A stretch of 20,308 nucleotides of DNA from NCBI GenBank assembly GCA_024811115.1, contig JAKOGH010000350.1, positions 1 through 20,308 on the forward strand, read 5' to 3'. The notes below the pieces were generated by a model, which saw only the letters and a program-made list of their open reading frames with translations, had not been told where the DNA came from and searched no databases. This DNA is from Terana coerulea (taxonomy: Eukaryota > Basidiomycota > Agaricomycetes > Polyporales > Phanerochaetaceae). The number at the start of each line of letters is the position of its first letter. The stretch's first letter is position 1. Made by a program: the position numbers and the translations under genes. Below are positions 9,026 to 18,492 of the stretch, one piece after another.

Positions 9026-9223
9026 TAGAACTCGACCGCGCGGTAGTACATGAGGTTTTCAAACTCAGCAGGTACCTAAAGCGGATGGCTTTCCCACGGG
9101 CTCTGAAAGCGAGGACGCGCTACCGTGTTCCATTAGCCACTCCGTGCTCACCTGTCCCGCGTCGCTTGACATGTTTAATGGATAATCTGCTGCTTTACTA
9201 GTCTATCTATACATTCGTTTATT

Positions 9224-11477
9224 ATGCCTCCTAAAAGAACGCGCCACAACAACGAGAACGACCCATTTGCGGCGGTCTATACCTCGGACCAACCCCATGT
9301 AAAGAAACCGCGCCGGCCAGGCTAACAAGACACCACGGACCCGCAGTTCGTCGAGCAGCATCGCCGAGCAGTTGAAGAGAGGGCCGAGAAGGACAAGCTA
9401 GAGCGAGATGCGCAGAGAGTCGCCGAGGAGGCGCGAGCAAAGCAGGTCGCAGAGGAGTAAGCCGCCGCTGCCGCCACCTTGCTTCGCCATACCGTCACAT
9501 ACCTCAACGGCAACCACGGCCTCCTAAACCAATTTCTTGACGATCTTCTGGCTACCAAGGACCGCGCCCTTTCATCTCAAGTTACTCAGCTCCTTGACCG
9601 ACACGGTGGCGAATACGTCAACGCGATGCACGAGCGTTCACCAGAGGCTATTGGGACATGGGCCAGTACCCTTCTTATGGACGCTGTTGCCAAGGAGGGC
9701 AAGAAACTCGCTACGCTTCCTTGTCCTGACGAGAATACCAAGCTCTCAACACTCTTGGAGGACTGGCGGCTGGAGGAGATTTTGACCATTGCCAAGGAGG
9801 TTGCTCCGACACTCTTAGAGTTACTTGGCATGGCGGGCACACACGAAGACCAAGGGCAAAAGCAGAGGGACAGAGATCTTGTGCGTATGATCATATAGTA
9901 TCTGTGCGAAAAATGTTGACCAAATAATTTTTGTTTCTAGATATTTTCGGTGATCATTTGTCTACTCGCGCAGTCTTACAGTGAACGAGCGAACGGAGCG
10001 CAGACCGTCATGTGTATTTATCTCCTGGCTTGCGGAGCCTCGCAGTCGCAGTTCGCAATTCTTCACCATGCTGGCCTGACTGCTTCCTACTCGACTGCGC
10101 TGAACAACATCAAGAAGTTGCGAGATGAGCAGCTTGCTAAGGTTGTCGAGATTGCACGGACCCGCGCCTTCATGCTCGTATGGGACAACTTGAACTTCGC
10201 ATTTCGAGTAGGCGAACAACGTCTTTCATCCAAGGATCACTTCGACAGTGGAACTACTGCGACCCTCGTCCCGCTGTACAACATCGCCTTCGGCGAATTG
10301 GCTCTGACCATGATGAAGCCTCGGAAGACTCGACTCCATGCTCTCGACTTTGCGCCGCAAGACCTGCTCCCGTCTGCTCAATGCATAGAGCAGCTTGAAG
10401 ATGCCATGCTCTGGCACATCGAGGAGATTCTTCTTGAGTCTTTTCCGACCATCCGTGCTCGTCTTATCCACCGGGAGCCGGTTCCCATGGTCGATGCTAT
10501 TCCTGTCCATAAAACCGAGCAGTATCCGCTTCCTGCTATGCATATCGACGAGTCAAGCATCGATGGCACCCTTGATGTTCTGGGAGCTTTGCTCAAGGCC
10601 CTCGACTTCACTGAGAAGGATATCCAGGCCCACGGGATTATTATCTGTGCAAGCGACCAGCTTACAAATTCACTCGTAGATAAGGTAAGCTTTCGTGTCG
10701 ACGGTGTCGTACACGCCATGTTATGATGTGATGCTCAACATATATGATAGGCTTCAGCTTGCCGCCGTGATGACGAGACACTGCTCGACAACCCATCCAA
10801 GTGGGCTGTCCTGCAACTGGGCCTATTCCATGCGAAGATGGCAGCCACTCGGATGGTCATCAATGAACACTGGGGCACTCCAAACTCGAAGGCGCCATGG
10901 TCATTGTGGCGTATGAACACTCCTCGGACGAAAGGCGGTTCCGGCAGGATGGAAGTCGAAGAAGCTCACGCCGTTTCGCCCTGCTCATGAACTCATCCTG
11001 AAGCTCACGCTACCCGCTAATATTCTGGATGCCTTCCGTGTCACGGTATGCTGTGAAGGCGCTTCACTCGAGAGTTGGGCTGATGGCATTCACTCCGAAG
11101 ATGTGCTGCGAAGTGCTGCCAAGCAGGTCCGGGATACTCTCTGTTCCGCCCAGAAGGTACAAGCCTTACGGAAACTCTCTCCGAGTCTCCGTGACCTCAC
11201 CCTCGAGAATATCATTCTCTTCAACAGAGATGCGCTCATCCTTCGCGAATTCTACCATGCCATCAAACGTGGAGACATAGGCAGTGTCATTAATGTTCTG
11301 TCGTACTGGGTACACCAATTTCGTGGCACGGGGAAAATGCCGAAGTATTCCGATGCGTTGTTCGAGGTTCTCATGACGTTGAAGGATATGCCGATTGCGC
11401 TTCGCGACGCCTATACCCAAAGCTGGCTTGTCAATCTCACGGGCTATCCAAATCGGTGCAAAGAGGTTGATCTCACT
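9224..11477 (+). pseudogene. DUF6589 gene, 3'-truncated, with two stops and a frameshift
   Basis: Exon 1 is 9224-9880, exon 2 is 9941-10684 and exon 3 starts at 10751. The introns are 60 bp (GTGCGT...TCTAG) and 66 bp (GTAAGC...GATAG) and splice in frame. The N-terminus is basic (MPPKRTRHNN), followed by a charged coiled-coil-like stretch. The conserved DUF6589 region reads AFMLVWDNLNF, EQYPLPAMHIDESSIDGT, ICASDQLTNSLVDK, LGLFHAKMA and NEHWGTPNSKAPWSLWRMN. TAA stops lie at 9323-9325 and 9458-9460. One extra base near 10919 shifts the frame, after which LLGRKAVPAGWKSKK and the C-terminal half follow. Family identity ends at WLVNLTGYPNRCKEVDL, where RecQ sequence begins in the same frame. The function of DUF6589 is not known to me; it occurs as repeated genes in mushrooms. 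Confidence 0.8.
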
Positions 11478-12857
11478 GTAGCGTTGTCAGTACGCGGGAT
11501 GAAGCACACAGACCGTTCGAAGGCAGACTTACGGTTTGTCATCCCTGCGGATGCTCAGTGGGCAACCGACATCCCCATTCAACTCATCTACTGCAGCTCC
11601 CGCGCGGTGGCTGAAGACATCACCGATGTCTTCCGCCAGTGGCTGCCCAGTGGAGTCATGTCGAGTAAGGCCCGTCGAGAGTGCGTAGCCTTCTATCATG
11701 CGAAAGTCGGTGAAGCCAGGAAGCAGGAGCTGGAGCGGAAGCTCAGCAAGGGAGAGGTGCGGATTCTGGTGTGCACAGACGCTGTCGGTATGGTGGGTCG
11801 CCAATTTCTTCTGTTCAATCTACAGATAAAGTCAGCTCAACCTATATTTTACAGGGCTGCGATATGCGCAACATCAAACGGGTGGTTCTGTATGGTTTAC
11901 CTTCGTCATTTTGCTCTCTGGTGCAGCGCGCAGGTAGAGCTGCGCGTGCAATGGACACTCTCGGTGACGCGGTGTTGATTGTACCACCCAAGATACTCAA
12001 GGAAGGCGTTACAGCAGAAGATGTCGATCTGGCCATCCAAACTGCCGCCAGCGAGAGGGAAGCTGAAAACCGGGATGGCGAGCTCGAGAACTCAGCTGTT
12101 ATGGGAAACGCGGCAAGTTCAGAAGTTGACGATGGCGCTTTACCACCCGCTAACGAGGGTGTTCAGATAATCGACGGAAAGCAAACTGTGCTGATTTCCG
12201 AGGGCGGTGTCCGTGTAGAGACTGTAGAGGAGGACGAGGAGGAGGCTGTGGAGTTAGGAGGGGTTAATTCTGTGGAAGCAGGCAACCAGAAGAAGAAGCG
12301 TGGGAGAGGGCGCACTGAGTGCAATCCCATCGAAGCACGGTATCTCACGGCCTTTGCTACCACAAAGCGGTGCCGACGAGGAGTCTGGGATACGTTCTTT
12401 CACAACAAGGACAAGCGTGAGTTCTGGCCTGGCTGTAGTATCTGCAGCAGTATTATATTAACAATGCCTTTCGGGACAATTAAACTCGTCTACGAGCACG
12501 TACATTCATAACCCAAACGCTCGCTGCTGCGATAACTGCCAGCCGGAGCGTTTTCCTTTGGAGAAGGTGCGCATTCACAAGACCGAGCCAGCGTTGAAGC
12601 GTGGCCGCAAGCGCAAGTTGGACGACATGTTTGAGGAGTGTGTTCGAGATGAAATGGAGAGGTTTCGTACTGATCTTGTCAAGAAACTGTATCCGACGTC
12701 GTTGGCCCTCATTACCAGTGAGGCTTTAATGGGCGACGAGATCATCGACCAACTCGCACAGTGTGGGGAGAGGCTTACGGATGGGGCTCAATTAGCAGGT
12801 CGTTCTCGGTGGAGTTTAGCGTTCGAGCACATTCGAAGCACGGAGCAATCTGAAGTC
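11478..12857 (+). pseudogene. RecQ-like helicase C-terminal half, inverted and fused to DUF6589
   Basis: Begins VALSVRGMKHTDRSKADLRF, the point where the minus-strand N-terminal half stops. It then gives the helicase C domain: PIQLIYCSSRAVAEDITDVF, VAFYHAKVG, ILVCTDAVGM, a 62-bp intron (11793-11854, GTGGGT...TACAG, phase 0), then GCDMRNIKRVVLYGLP and the motif VI-like LVQRAGRAAR. An acidic linker and a KKKRGRGR basic patch follow. A zinc-binding-type stretch (ARYLTAFATTKRCRR ... RCCDNC) flanks a likely intron with donor GTGAGT at 12417; its acceptor phase is off by one base, so a small indel or misread is possible. A basic KRGRKRKLDD segment and a C-terminal helix region end near 12857. RecQ enzymes unwind DNA 3' to 5'. 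This half lacks the ATP-binding domain. Confidence 0.85.
11478..12857. other. Inverted segment (about 1.38 kb) inside the helicase gene
   Basis: The left edge is the switch from DUF6589 (...KEVDL) to RecQ (VALSVR...). The right edge is the switch from RecQ C-terminal sequence on + to ...TNARPNV on -. Turning this segment over would put VALSVR directly after TNARPNV on the minus strand and give a continuous RecQ gene. Short TCAC words sit at both edges (11473-11476 and 12855-12858). Edges are placed to within a few bases. Confidence 0.75.
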
Positions 12858-13664
12858 ACGTTCGGTCTTGCATTGGTCACAGCGATGGTCTCCACGTCTT
12901 CGGCTAGCTGTAACTTCAAGCGTATGTCATCCATGATATGAGTCGGTAGTGTTGCTGATGCCGCACCAATAGGCGCGTTGACCGGTAGTCGTCCTCGCAG
13001 CGATCCCAGGCAAGCAAAATCCGGCCGGAAACTCCCGCCCCAGAGACTTATGCAATGGGCCTCGTCCACGAAAGCTACTCGAAGGTGCAAGTAAAAGCTT
13101 TCTTGCGCAAGAACCATAGTCAGAAAATCCTTTTTCTCTGCGATTTCTGGAGAGACAAAGACGAGCCGATGTTTACGGGATGCGATTTCCTGTACAGAAG
13201 TCAATTCAGCACCCATTCTCTGCATAGAATTGGTTCAAAGTGGTTCATTTACCTGATATAGAACTTTTGCTGATGTCTCCGCAAGGGTTTCCCTGCACAC
13301 AGCAACTGCTAGGATTTTTGAAGATTTTACCTAGCAATACCCGTGAGCTTTCGACCGTCGCGTAAGTCTCATTCTTACCTTGGCTCACCTGGTCTCACAT
13401 CAATGCTGACAGCGGCGAGATCACTAGTATCACCTCCTCTTCGTCAAGCAGGAGGGGCAAGGATAAGCACAATGACTTCCTACAGCCTGTCCCGACATCA
13501 ATCACCACATCCTTGCCTTGGAGGACTGCAATCCCGGTGTCAATTTGCCAGGTGAACGGTAACACTCCAAACTTCTCTTTCGCTCGGGCGGCAAGTATGT
13601 CTCGCTTTGCTTCAGCTTGAGCTTCTGTATACTTGCGGACACTTGACGTTCGTCGTGGAGCCAT
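12858..13664 (-). pseudogene. RecQ-like helicase N-terminal half
   Basis: Starts MAPRRTSSVRKYTEAQ at 13664. Exons are 13664-13389, 13330-13253 and 13189-12858, with introns of 58 bp (GTGAGC...GCTAG) and 63 bp (GTAAAT...TACAG), both in phase. Exon 1 has a Q-motif-like PFTWQ and a Walker A region DVGTGCRKSL, where the usual Gly before Lys is Arg (GGG to AGG type change). A TGA at 13397-13395 interrupts SPLSALM_DQ just before the first intron. Exon 3 carries VFVSPEI, the DEAH box in AFVDEAHCISLWGGSFRPDF, and SATLPTHIMDDIR. It stops at VTNARPNV, where the inverted segment begins; beyond that the frame reads only the antisense of the other half. Alone it has the ATPase domain but no second helicase domain. 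Confidence 0.86.
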
Positions 13665-13825
13665 TATCGTACGGAATAAAATGTATTTGCCACTAAATTA
13701 CGATAACTACAGCGGCCGTCGGCCAGCGGCGGGACTATGTAAGTGCGGAGGGCGACTGATCCGCCCTTCCTTTTGGGTACCTGCTGAGTTCGAAATCCTC
13801 ATGCCTTCGTCCATGATCGAGTTCC

Positions 13826-13866
13826 ACCAGCCGCCCTGGTCACTATTTCGTGCCAGGGCGGCTGGT
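13826..13866. repeat. Strong hairpin beside the TA-flanked MITE
   Basis: ACCAGCCGCCCTGG (13826-13839) is followed after 13 bases by its exact reverse complement (13853-13866). CAC and GTG within the loop could extend the stem. It lies 9 bp left of the MITE and about 160 bp upstream of the RecQ start, so it might be an upstream regulatory palindrome or the end of an older inserted element. Confidence 0.7.
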
Positions 13867-13875
13867 TCGAGCCTA

Positions 13876-14408
13876 CAGTGCCTTGCATAACGGACGTGAG
13901 TCGTCTGAATTTCTCGCCTATTTGTCCCGTACAAACAAAGCCTTGTAAGGCGATTTGATGGTCACATCCCGTCACTTGTGCCCAGCCCGGGGCAGCATGC
14001 ATGACCTGGCGGACTTCAGTAGGGAACAGGGATTTTCATGAGCGAGGCATGGGAAGATGTCAATACAATGTTGAAGGCATTGGAATAGTATTACAAGGTC
14101 CCTCAAATTATGTACATGGCATTTATTTCATGGTAACAAAGTTTACTGTGAGCTAGAGCACTGATTTTCTGCATCTTCAGATGCGCTCGCAGCTGAGGTA
14201 TTTACTTCTGATGTGATACCTCATGCATACGTCCCTCAACTTGTTGCTCTGCTTCGAGTGCCGCAAAGTCGCAGCGTTGTCACTCGTGCTGCCTGCGCTG
14301 GGTACGGGTGACGGAATGTGACCATGAAATTGCCTTATAAGGCGCCATTTGTACGGGACAAACAGGCGAGAAAATTCGGGCGACTCACGTCCGTTATGCA
14401 AGGCACTG
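13876..14408. mobile_element. MITE with ~130-bp inverted repeats and TA duplication (Tc1/mariner-like)
   Basis: Both ends read CAGTGCCTTGCATAACGGAC inward, and the similarity continues with few differences for about 130 bp (left arm 13876 to about 14005, right arm 14408 to about 14275). The element is flanked by TA at 13874-13875 and 14409-14410. TA target and CAGTG ends fit the Tc1/mariner superfamily. The complementarity extends to CCTA/TAGG, so a longer terminal repeat with no visible duplication is the alternative. The ~270 bp between the arms have no coding potential. The long arms could fold into one large hairpin. Confidence 0.82.
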
Positions 14409-15620
14409 TAGGATGATGGGGTCAAGCATGTACTCAAGCGCTTAGGAGACCCGGGCCGTACGCTTCGCTAACCTGAACGCCAGCCATCCTGAGCTTATCC
14501 CGAGCATGAGCTTTTTCGAGTCAGTGATCATAATAAACTTACAGCTGTAGTCTCGAGCTCACACGCATGGATGTATGACAGTTAAAAGGTATTGCATTTA
14601 TTCTCGATGAAACAAAAAAGGCTAAGCTCCAGTGCAAAGTGAGAAGAATTTTAGATGCGTGTTGGTTTCCCTCACAAGGAGGTACTTATCCCGAAGACCG
14701 CGAAAAGGTCCGCACCAGGACAAACACCAAATAGTGTTCGCCCTCCCTCGGGGACGTACCTGATATACTTGAACAAGAGGCGGAGCGACCTCGGCGCAGT
14801 GCAGTACGGGGGTGAGTCAAACAGCGAGATACAGGGCCAAGAATCTCGTGGCGTGGACGTAGGCAACGACGCGCTGAGGCCAGCATCCAGCACGCCGCCA
14901 CTTCTCGCAACACTAAAGCCCACAAGGACCCGACACATCCTGCACCTCCACTGAGAGGCAAGGCCTACCCGTCATACACCGCGGTCGCTTAGAGGGGAGG
15001 GAGAGTACTGAGCGAACCTGGGGATGCACGGACTGTTGGGAGGACACTGGCAGGCGAAGTCCATGGACACGGATGCCGCAACGTTCTCAGCTCGAGCGCC
15101 GCGCCTGGGTACCGAGGTCATGGAGGTTAACGGGCACCAAGGCCCTTGGCGCATCCATGCCACCGCTGGCACATGTCTTGGTGGGTGGACCCAGACGTGG
15201 ACGACGAGTCGAGCGGGCAAGGTGCTACCCACAGAGACGCCGTGCCGAGAGACCTCCCGCCGCACACCCAGCAGGCCCGGGGAGGGGAAGGAAGAGGAGA
15301 GGAGAGAAGGAGCTGGTGAGGAGAGAGGGGGATGCGGGCGAGGTATTTATACGCGGTGCGGCTGGCAGTCTGTTTATTGCCAGTCAACGGGGTCACGCAC
15401 GGGTCACGTTCCCAACCACCTCACCTGCCTTTTTCGGCCATTGGACTGCTCCCTCGCCCCGGCGCCCGACCACCCGCCACCCAAGCTGGCGCTTGTCTCA
15501 ATCTGCTTTCTCCTCTCTACGTCGACGTCGACACTGGTCCGTTCCTCGCAGCATTTGCCTCGTATTGAATCCAAGAATACCTCTCGTGAATTGTGGCAGA
15601 ATTTCTGTGCAGTGAGGTGA
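14409..15620. other. GC-rich unassigned stretch, possible LTR or promoter
   Basis: No convincing protein. ORFs on both strands overlap without recognisable motifs. A purine-rich run (about 15275-15335) precedes TATTTATA at 15344-15351, then a pyrimidine-rich stretch. The same order, and the same 11-mer GTATTTATACG, occurs in the solo LTR at 2135-3088. It could be another diverged solo LTR, but no TG...CA ends with a duplication were found, or the promoter of a gene further right. Confidence 0.4.
15344..15351 (+). promoter_or_regulatory. TATA-like box
   Basis: TATTTATA after a purine-rich tract and before a pyrimidine-rich tract, which is a common core-promoter setting in fungi and in LTRs. 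The downstream transcript is not identified. Confidence 0.35.
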
Positions 15621-16497
15621 GTGTATCGCCCCCTTTTCAGCTGCTGTCGCTTAGCTTGGGATCTGTACAGACTGCTCGTCCTGAGGGCCGACGCGCCTGT
15701 GCTCTCACAGCCGTCTGATACTTCTTGTTTTGCGGTTGGATACTCTGTAAAGTCATATTGAGCCCGAGGGTAGCTACGAGTGCGTCGTGAAACATGCTCT
15801 CGGTTCGTACCTTACATGCTCGCGGACTCCCCTTCCGTTTAATTGCAATATTGTCACTGGACTCTTTGCTCTCATTTAGTTCAATGGACATCTCGCGCTA
15901 CGGCTTTCGTCATGAAGAATCAATGTGTTAACCACTTTCCAGTGGTTCTCTATGGCCCTTGCGCCAAATTCGCCGCAGTCTTTGTATCCACCTCGCGGGA
16001 AAACAGCACGCGGACTCATATGAGACAACCCACAATACGGTTTTCCGGTGCGCCGTTTCCTTTGCTTCTGCGATAATTGCTGACACTCCCTCAAGGTCAC
16101 CTCGCTAACAACCCTCGCAGTCCGCGAGTTGAACATGAACCAACTGACATGAGTTTCTGGAACGCAGCCATGTGAGACGCAAGCACGCGTTGTCCACGCT
16201 GCTAACCTCGCTGATGCGTACTTCATTGCCCTTCAAAGTTCCCTGCCTGGACTTCCATTCGACTTATATCCGTTCCATTGCCGTGCCGACGTCTGTATCA
16301 CTCACGGAAAGTTTTTCTCAGCGCCGACATGACGGCGTATGCGTGCGGGAGTCTGTTTCAAGTAGGAGCGGAGGCATTCCTCAGCTCAGCAAAGGTAATA
16401 ATTACACTTGGGTCGCGAAGCACGGCATGCGTGGCTCACCAAGTCCTAGGTTTGTGCTCGCCGCCACCTCCACCGGACTCCATCTCGCATCTTGACC
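15621..16497. other. Unassigned; possible exon of an unknown gene near 16172-16400
   Basis: No known domain. From about 16225 to 16396 the + frame (PFKVPCLDFHSTYIRSIAV and on to SGGIPQLSK) has fairly coding-like third positions and ends at a donor-like GTAATA. No start or clear acceptor ties it to neighbours. The rest of the stretch shows no feature I can support. Confidence 0.3.
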
Positions 16498-16800
16498 ATG
16501 AGTGCCGTCCAGGATGCCGTGCGCGCCGAAATACTCTCCGCTGGTTCGGTAGCCGGACAGGTAGCTGGTGCATGGAAGTATAAGGTCAACAATGGAAGGC
16601 ATCACGTGCGTCTCGACGGTCCTAGATTTGGACCTGACCTCGTCGGGCTCCGGCTCATTGTGCGGGAGAGCAAGGACTTGCAGTTCGCAGGTAACCCGCA
16701 GGGTGGCTCTGAATACAACATTGCTGGCGGAAAGGTAGTCACCATCTCATCGCGCAATGCGACAAAATTTCGTCCAGACGGGACGATACCACGGTTGTGA
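16498..16800 (+). CDS. Hypothetical protein, 100 residues
   Basis: ATG in context TTGACCATGAG, running to TGA at 16798-16800 (MSAVQDAVRAEILSAG ... RPDGTIPRL). Third positions favour C and G in the way of the recognised genes nearby, which supports coding. The sequence is soluble, with no signal peptide, membrane segment or motif that I recognise. It may be one exon of a larger gene or a fragment; GT donors inside it cannot be judged. Function unknown. Confidence 0.4.
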   Translation: MSAVQDAVRAEILSAGSVAGQVAGAWKYKVNNGRHHVRLDGPRFGPDLVGLRLIVRESKDLQFAGNPQGGSEYNIAGGKVVTISSRNATKFRPDGTIPRL

Positions 16801-16930
16801 GAGATGCCATCGCCCCTGTTCTCACTAGCGGCACTGAAGTAGAACAAGTACGTTGCTCTACGTGCGCATGATCCTTCCAAAACACTGACTGAGATCACTT
16901 CCTTGGCCAGCGTAACGCCCGCAGTCTGGT

Positions 16931-17218
16931 ATGCTCGTCATGCCCAAGCTAGCATGGTGCCTCCACCCGACGCTCCACGTGGACATCGGCGGGGCGATGA
17001 GCGCATACACCCACCCAGTCGTTCTGATTCATGAGCTCGCTGCTCGAGGCGCGAAGGGCCAGATTGACGTCGGGGAGCAACCCGACACCTCTCATCACCT
17101 GTCGACTCCGCCTTCTTGTACTCTGATGCCGAACAAACCCGCCCACTTCGCAAATTCCGCTCTCAACGTTACCGCCCGTACGTTCGCTGTGACAAACATG
17201 TCCGCTATGCTTGCTTGA
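16931..17218 (+). CDS. Hypothetical ORF, 95 residues
   Basis: Reads MLVMPKLAWCLHPTLHVDIG and ends NMSAMLA. Codon third positions are strongly C/G-biased in this frame, more so than in the overlapping minus-strand ORFs. No domain is recognised. The start is uncertain because the frame could extend upstream through a splice. It lies 150 bp before the four-exon gene and may belong to the same transcription unit or to a decayed neighbour. Confidence 0.35.
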   Translation: MLVMPKLAWCLHPTLHVDIGGAMSAYTHPVVLIHELAARGAKGQIDVGEQPDTSHHLSTPPSCTLMPNKPAHFANSALNVTARTFAVTNMSAMLA

Positions 17219-17367
17219 TGTCGCTGCCCATCTCCACTCTGGTCTTACCTGTCTCAGCTCTTCCATCGGCCTCGAGGACCACGATTACTGCCCTCGAGGG
17301 CCGTCGTGCATAGCCGTTGGGGACATCCTCGCTTCGTGATACCCCATGCCGTCGCATACACTGTGGC

Positions 17368-17920
17368 ATGGCTAAACCTTCACCAGCGGGAATTCTGGAG
17401 CTATCCAGCCCTCCTAGTACTCGGAAAATCACTGCCAAATGGGGATGGCTGGATGAAAAATTCCTTAGCGTGTAAGTTTGCCTGAGGTCGGCATTTGGTG
17501 GAAGACTAACGGCCTTGTTCTCGCACAATTATAGTCTGGTCTTGCATCCCAGCGGCTTGTTCGAGGAGGAGCTGTTCATCATTGGGGTTATTTGTTTCGG
17601 AACGCCCGAACGCTGGTAAGACGACCGCCGTAGGAGACGGAGGCCGAGTGCTGATTATCGATGACCCAGCCGCAGGACGAGGCTTGGGAACCACGCCCCT
17701 CGTTGTGATGGGCGTCGCCGCCGTTTGAGGGTCAAAAGTCAAAGACCGGTATGTATGACTCCCTCTACCCATCCTCACAACGCATATACTCATCTCGTGT
17801 ATGTGCACCCTGCAGACACTTTTCTCAGCAAAGCTCAACTTGCTTAGAGATCTGCAAGAGGTAGTCCTCAAAGCCTGGGCTTGTCTCATCTCAGTTGGAC
17901 GCGACGCCGCCCGCCTGTGA
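17368..17920 (+). CDS. Small four-exon hypothetical gene, 120 residues
   Basis: Exons at 17368-17471, 17535-17615, 17676-17748 and 17816-17920 total 363 bases in frame. The introns are 63, 60 and 67 bp with donors GTAAGT, GTAAGA and GTATGT, acceptors TATAG, CGCAG and TGCAG, and CTGAT or CTCAC branch-like sites. The start is MAKPSPAGILELSSPPSTRK. Exon 2 gives a hydrophobic stretch (LVLHPSGLFEEELFIIGVIC), exon 3 a basic RRRRLRVKSQRP segment that could be a nuclear signal, and exon 4 ends VGRDAARL. No known family was recognised. The agreement of three consensus introns with one reading frame is the main support; a longer upstream start or chance splicing cannot be excluded. Confidence 0.45.
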
Positions 17921-18492
17921 GTGGTCGCTTCACGAGAAAAACATCCGGTGATAAAGGCGTACCACATGGGTCCTGGGAACAGAAGTGCAGGGGACATTTT
18001 GAACTCCTCCCATCCAGGGTCCTGCACTCACGGTGGCTGGGCAAAACATATGTGCATCCTTCTCCACAGATGCGGACAAGGGCAGCTCGGAGAAACTTGG
18101 CAGCCTCGTTGTCGCTATGTTTTTGAACCCTCGTTTGCGTAAATACCGTATTTGGATTCACAACATAGGCCGAATCAGGCCTCAATGTCGCTGCAGGTGG
18201 ACCCACAAGCGTAAACGATGGACTTAACCAGTAGGCGGGCAGACTGCAAACATTGCGGCGTTGAATTTCTTATAACCCTCTCCTTCAGACCCAACCATCC
18301 CGACCACCCGTCTCGACCTGTTCCCCAAGTCAGTTCACTTGGTCGGATTCCTTTGTACCTTGTGGACCACACTACCGCCCGCCCTCAACGTCCGTCGGAC
18401 TGAATCTACCCTCTCTTCCAAAGAATGGCACGGGCTTCGAGTCTCGACACGAAAGCCATCCTCGTCGTCAGTGTTTTTTTTCTCCATTCCCC
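17921..18492. other. Unassigned spacer with a Cys-x2-Cys ORF
   Basis: An ORF at 18218-18403 (+) contains ADCKHCGVEF, a CxxC pair like half of a zinc finger, but no matching histidines and no clear splice links. It could be an upstream exon of the zinc-finger gene that follows. Nothing else is supported. Confidence 0.3.

Noticed and set aside
12788..12857. Extra C-terminal residues of the minus-strand RecQ half after ARPNV
   Set aside because: They are the antisense of the + strand RecQ C-terminal end, beyond the inversion edge.
9224..12941. DUF6589 and RecQ C-terminal half as a natural multidomain protein
   Set aside because: The matching RecQ N-terminal half lies on the other strand directly beside it, and DUF6589 similarity stops abruptly, so a rearrangement is the simpler reading.
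17506..18027. 173-residue minus-strand ORF
   Set aside because: It is antisense to the spliced + strand model, shows no domain, and its composition mirrors the opposite strand.
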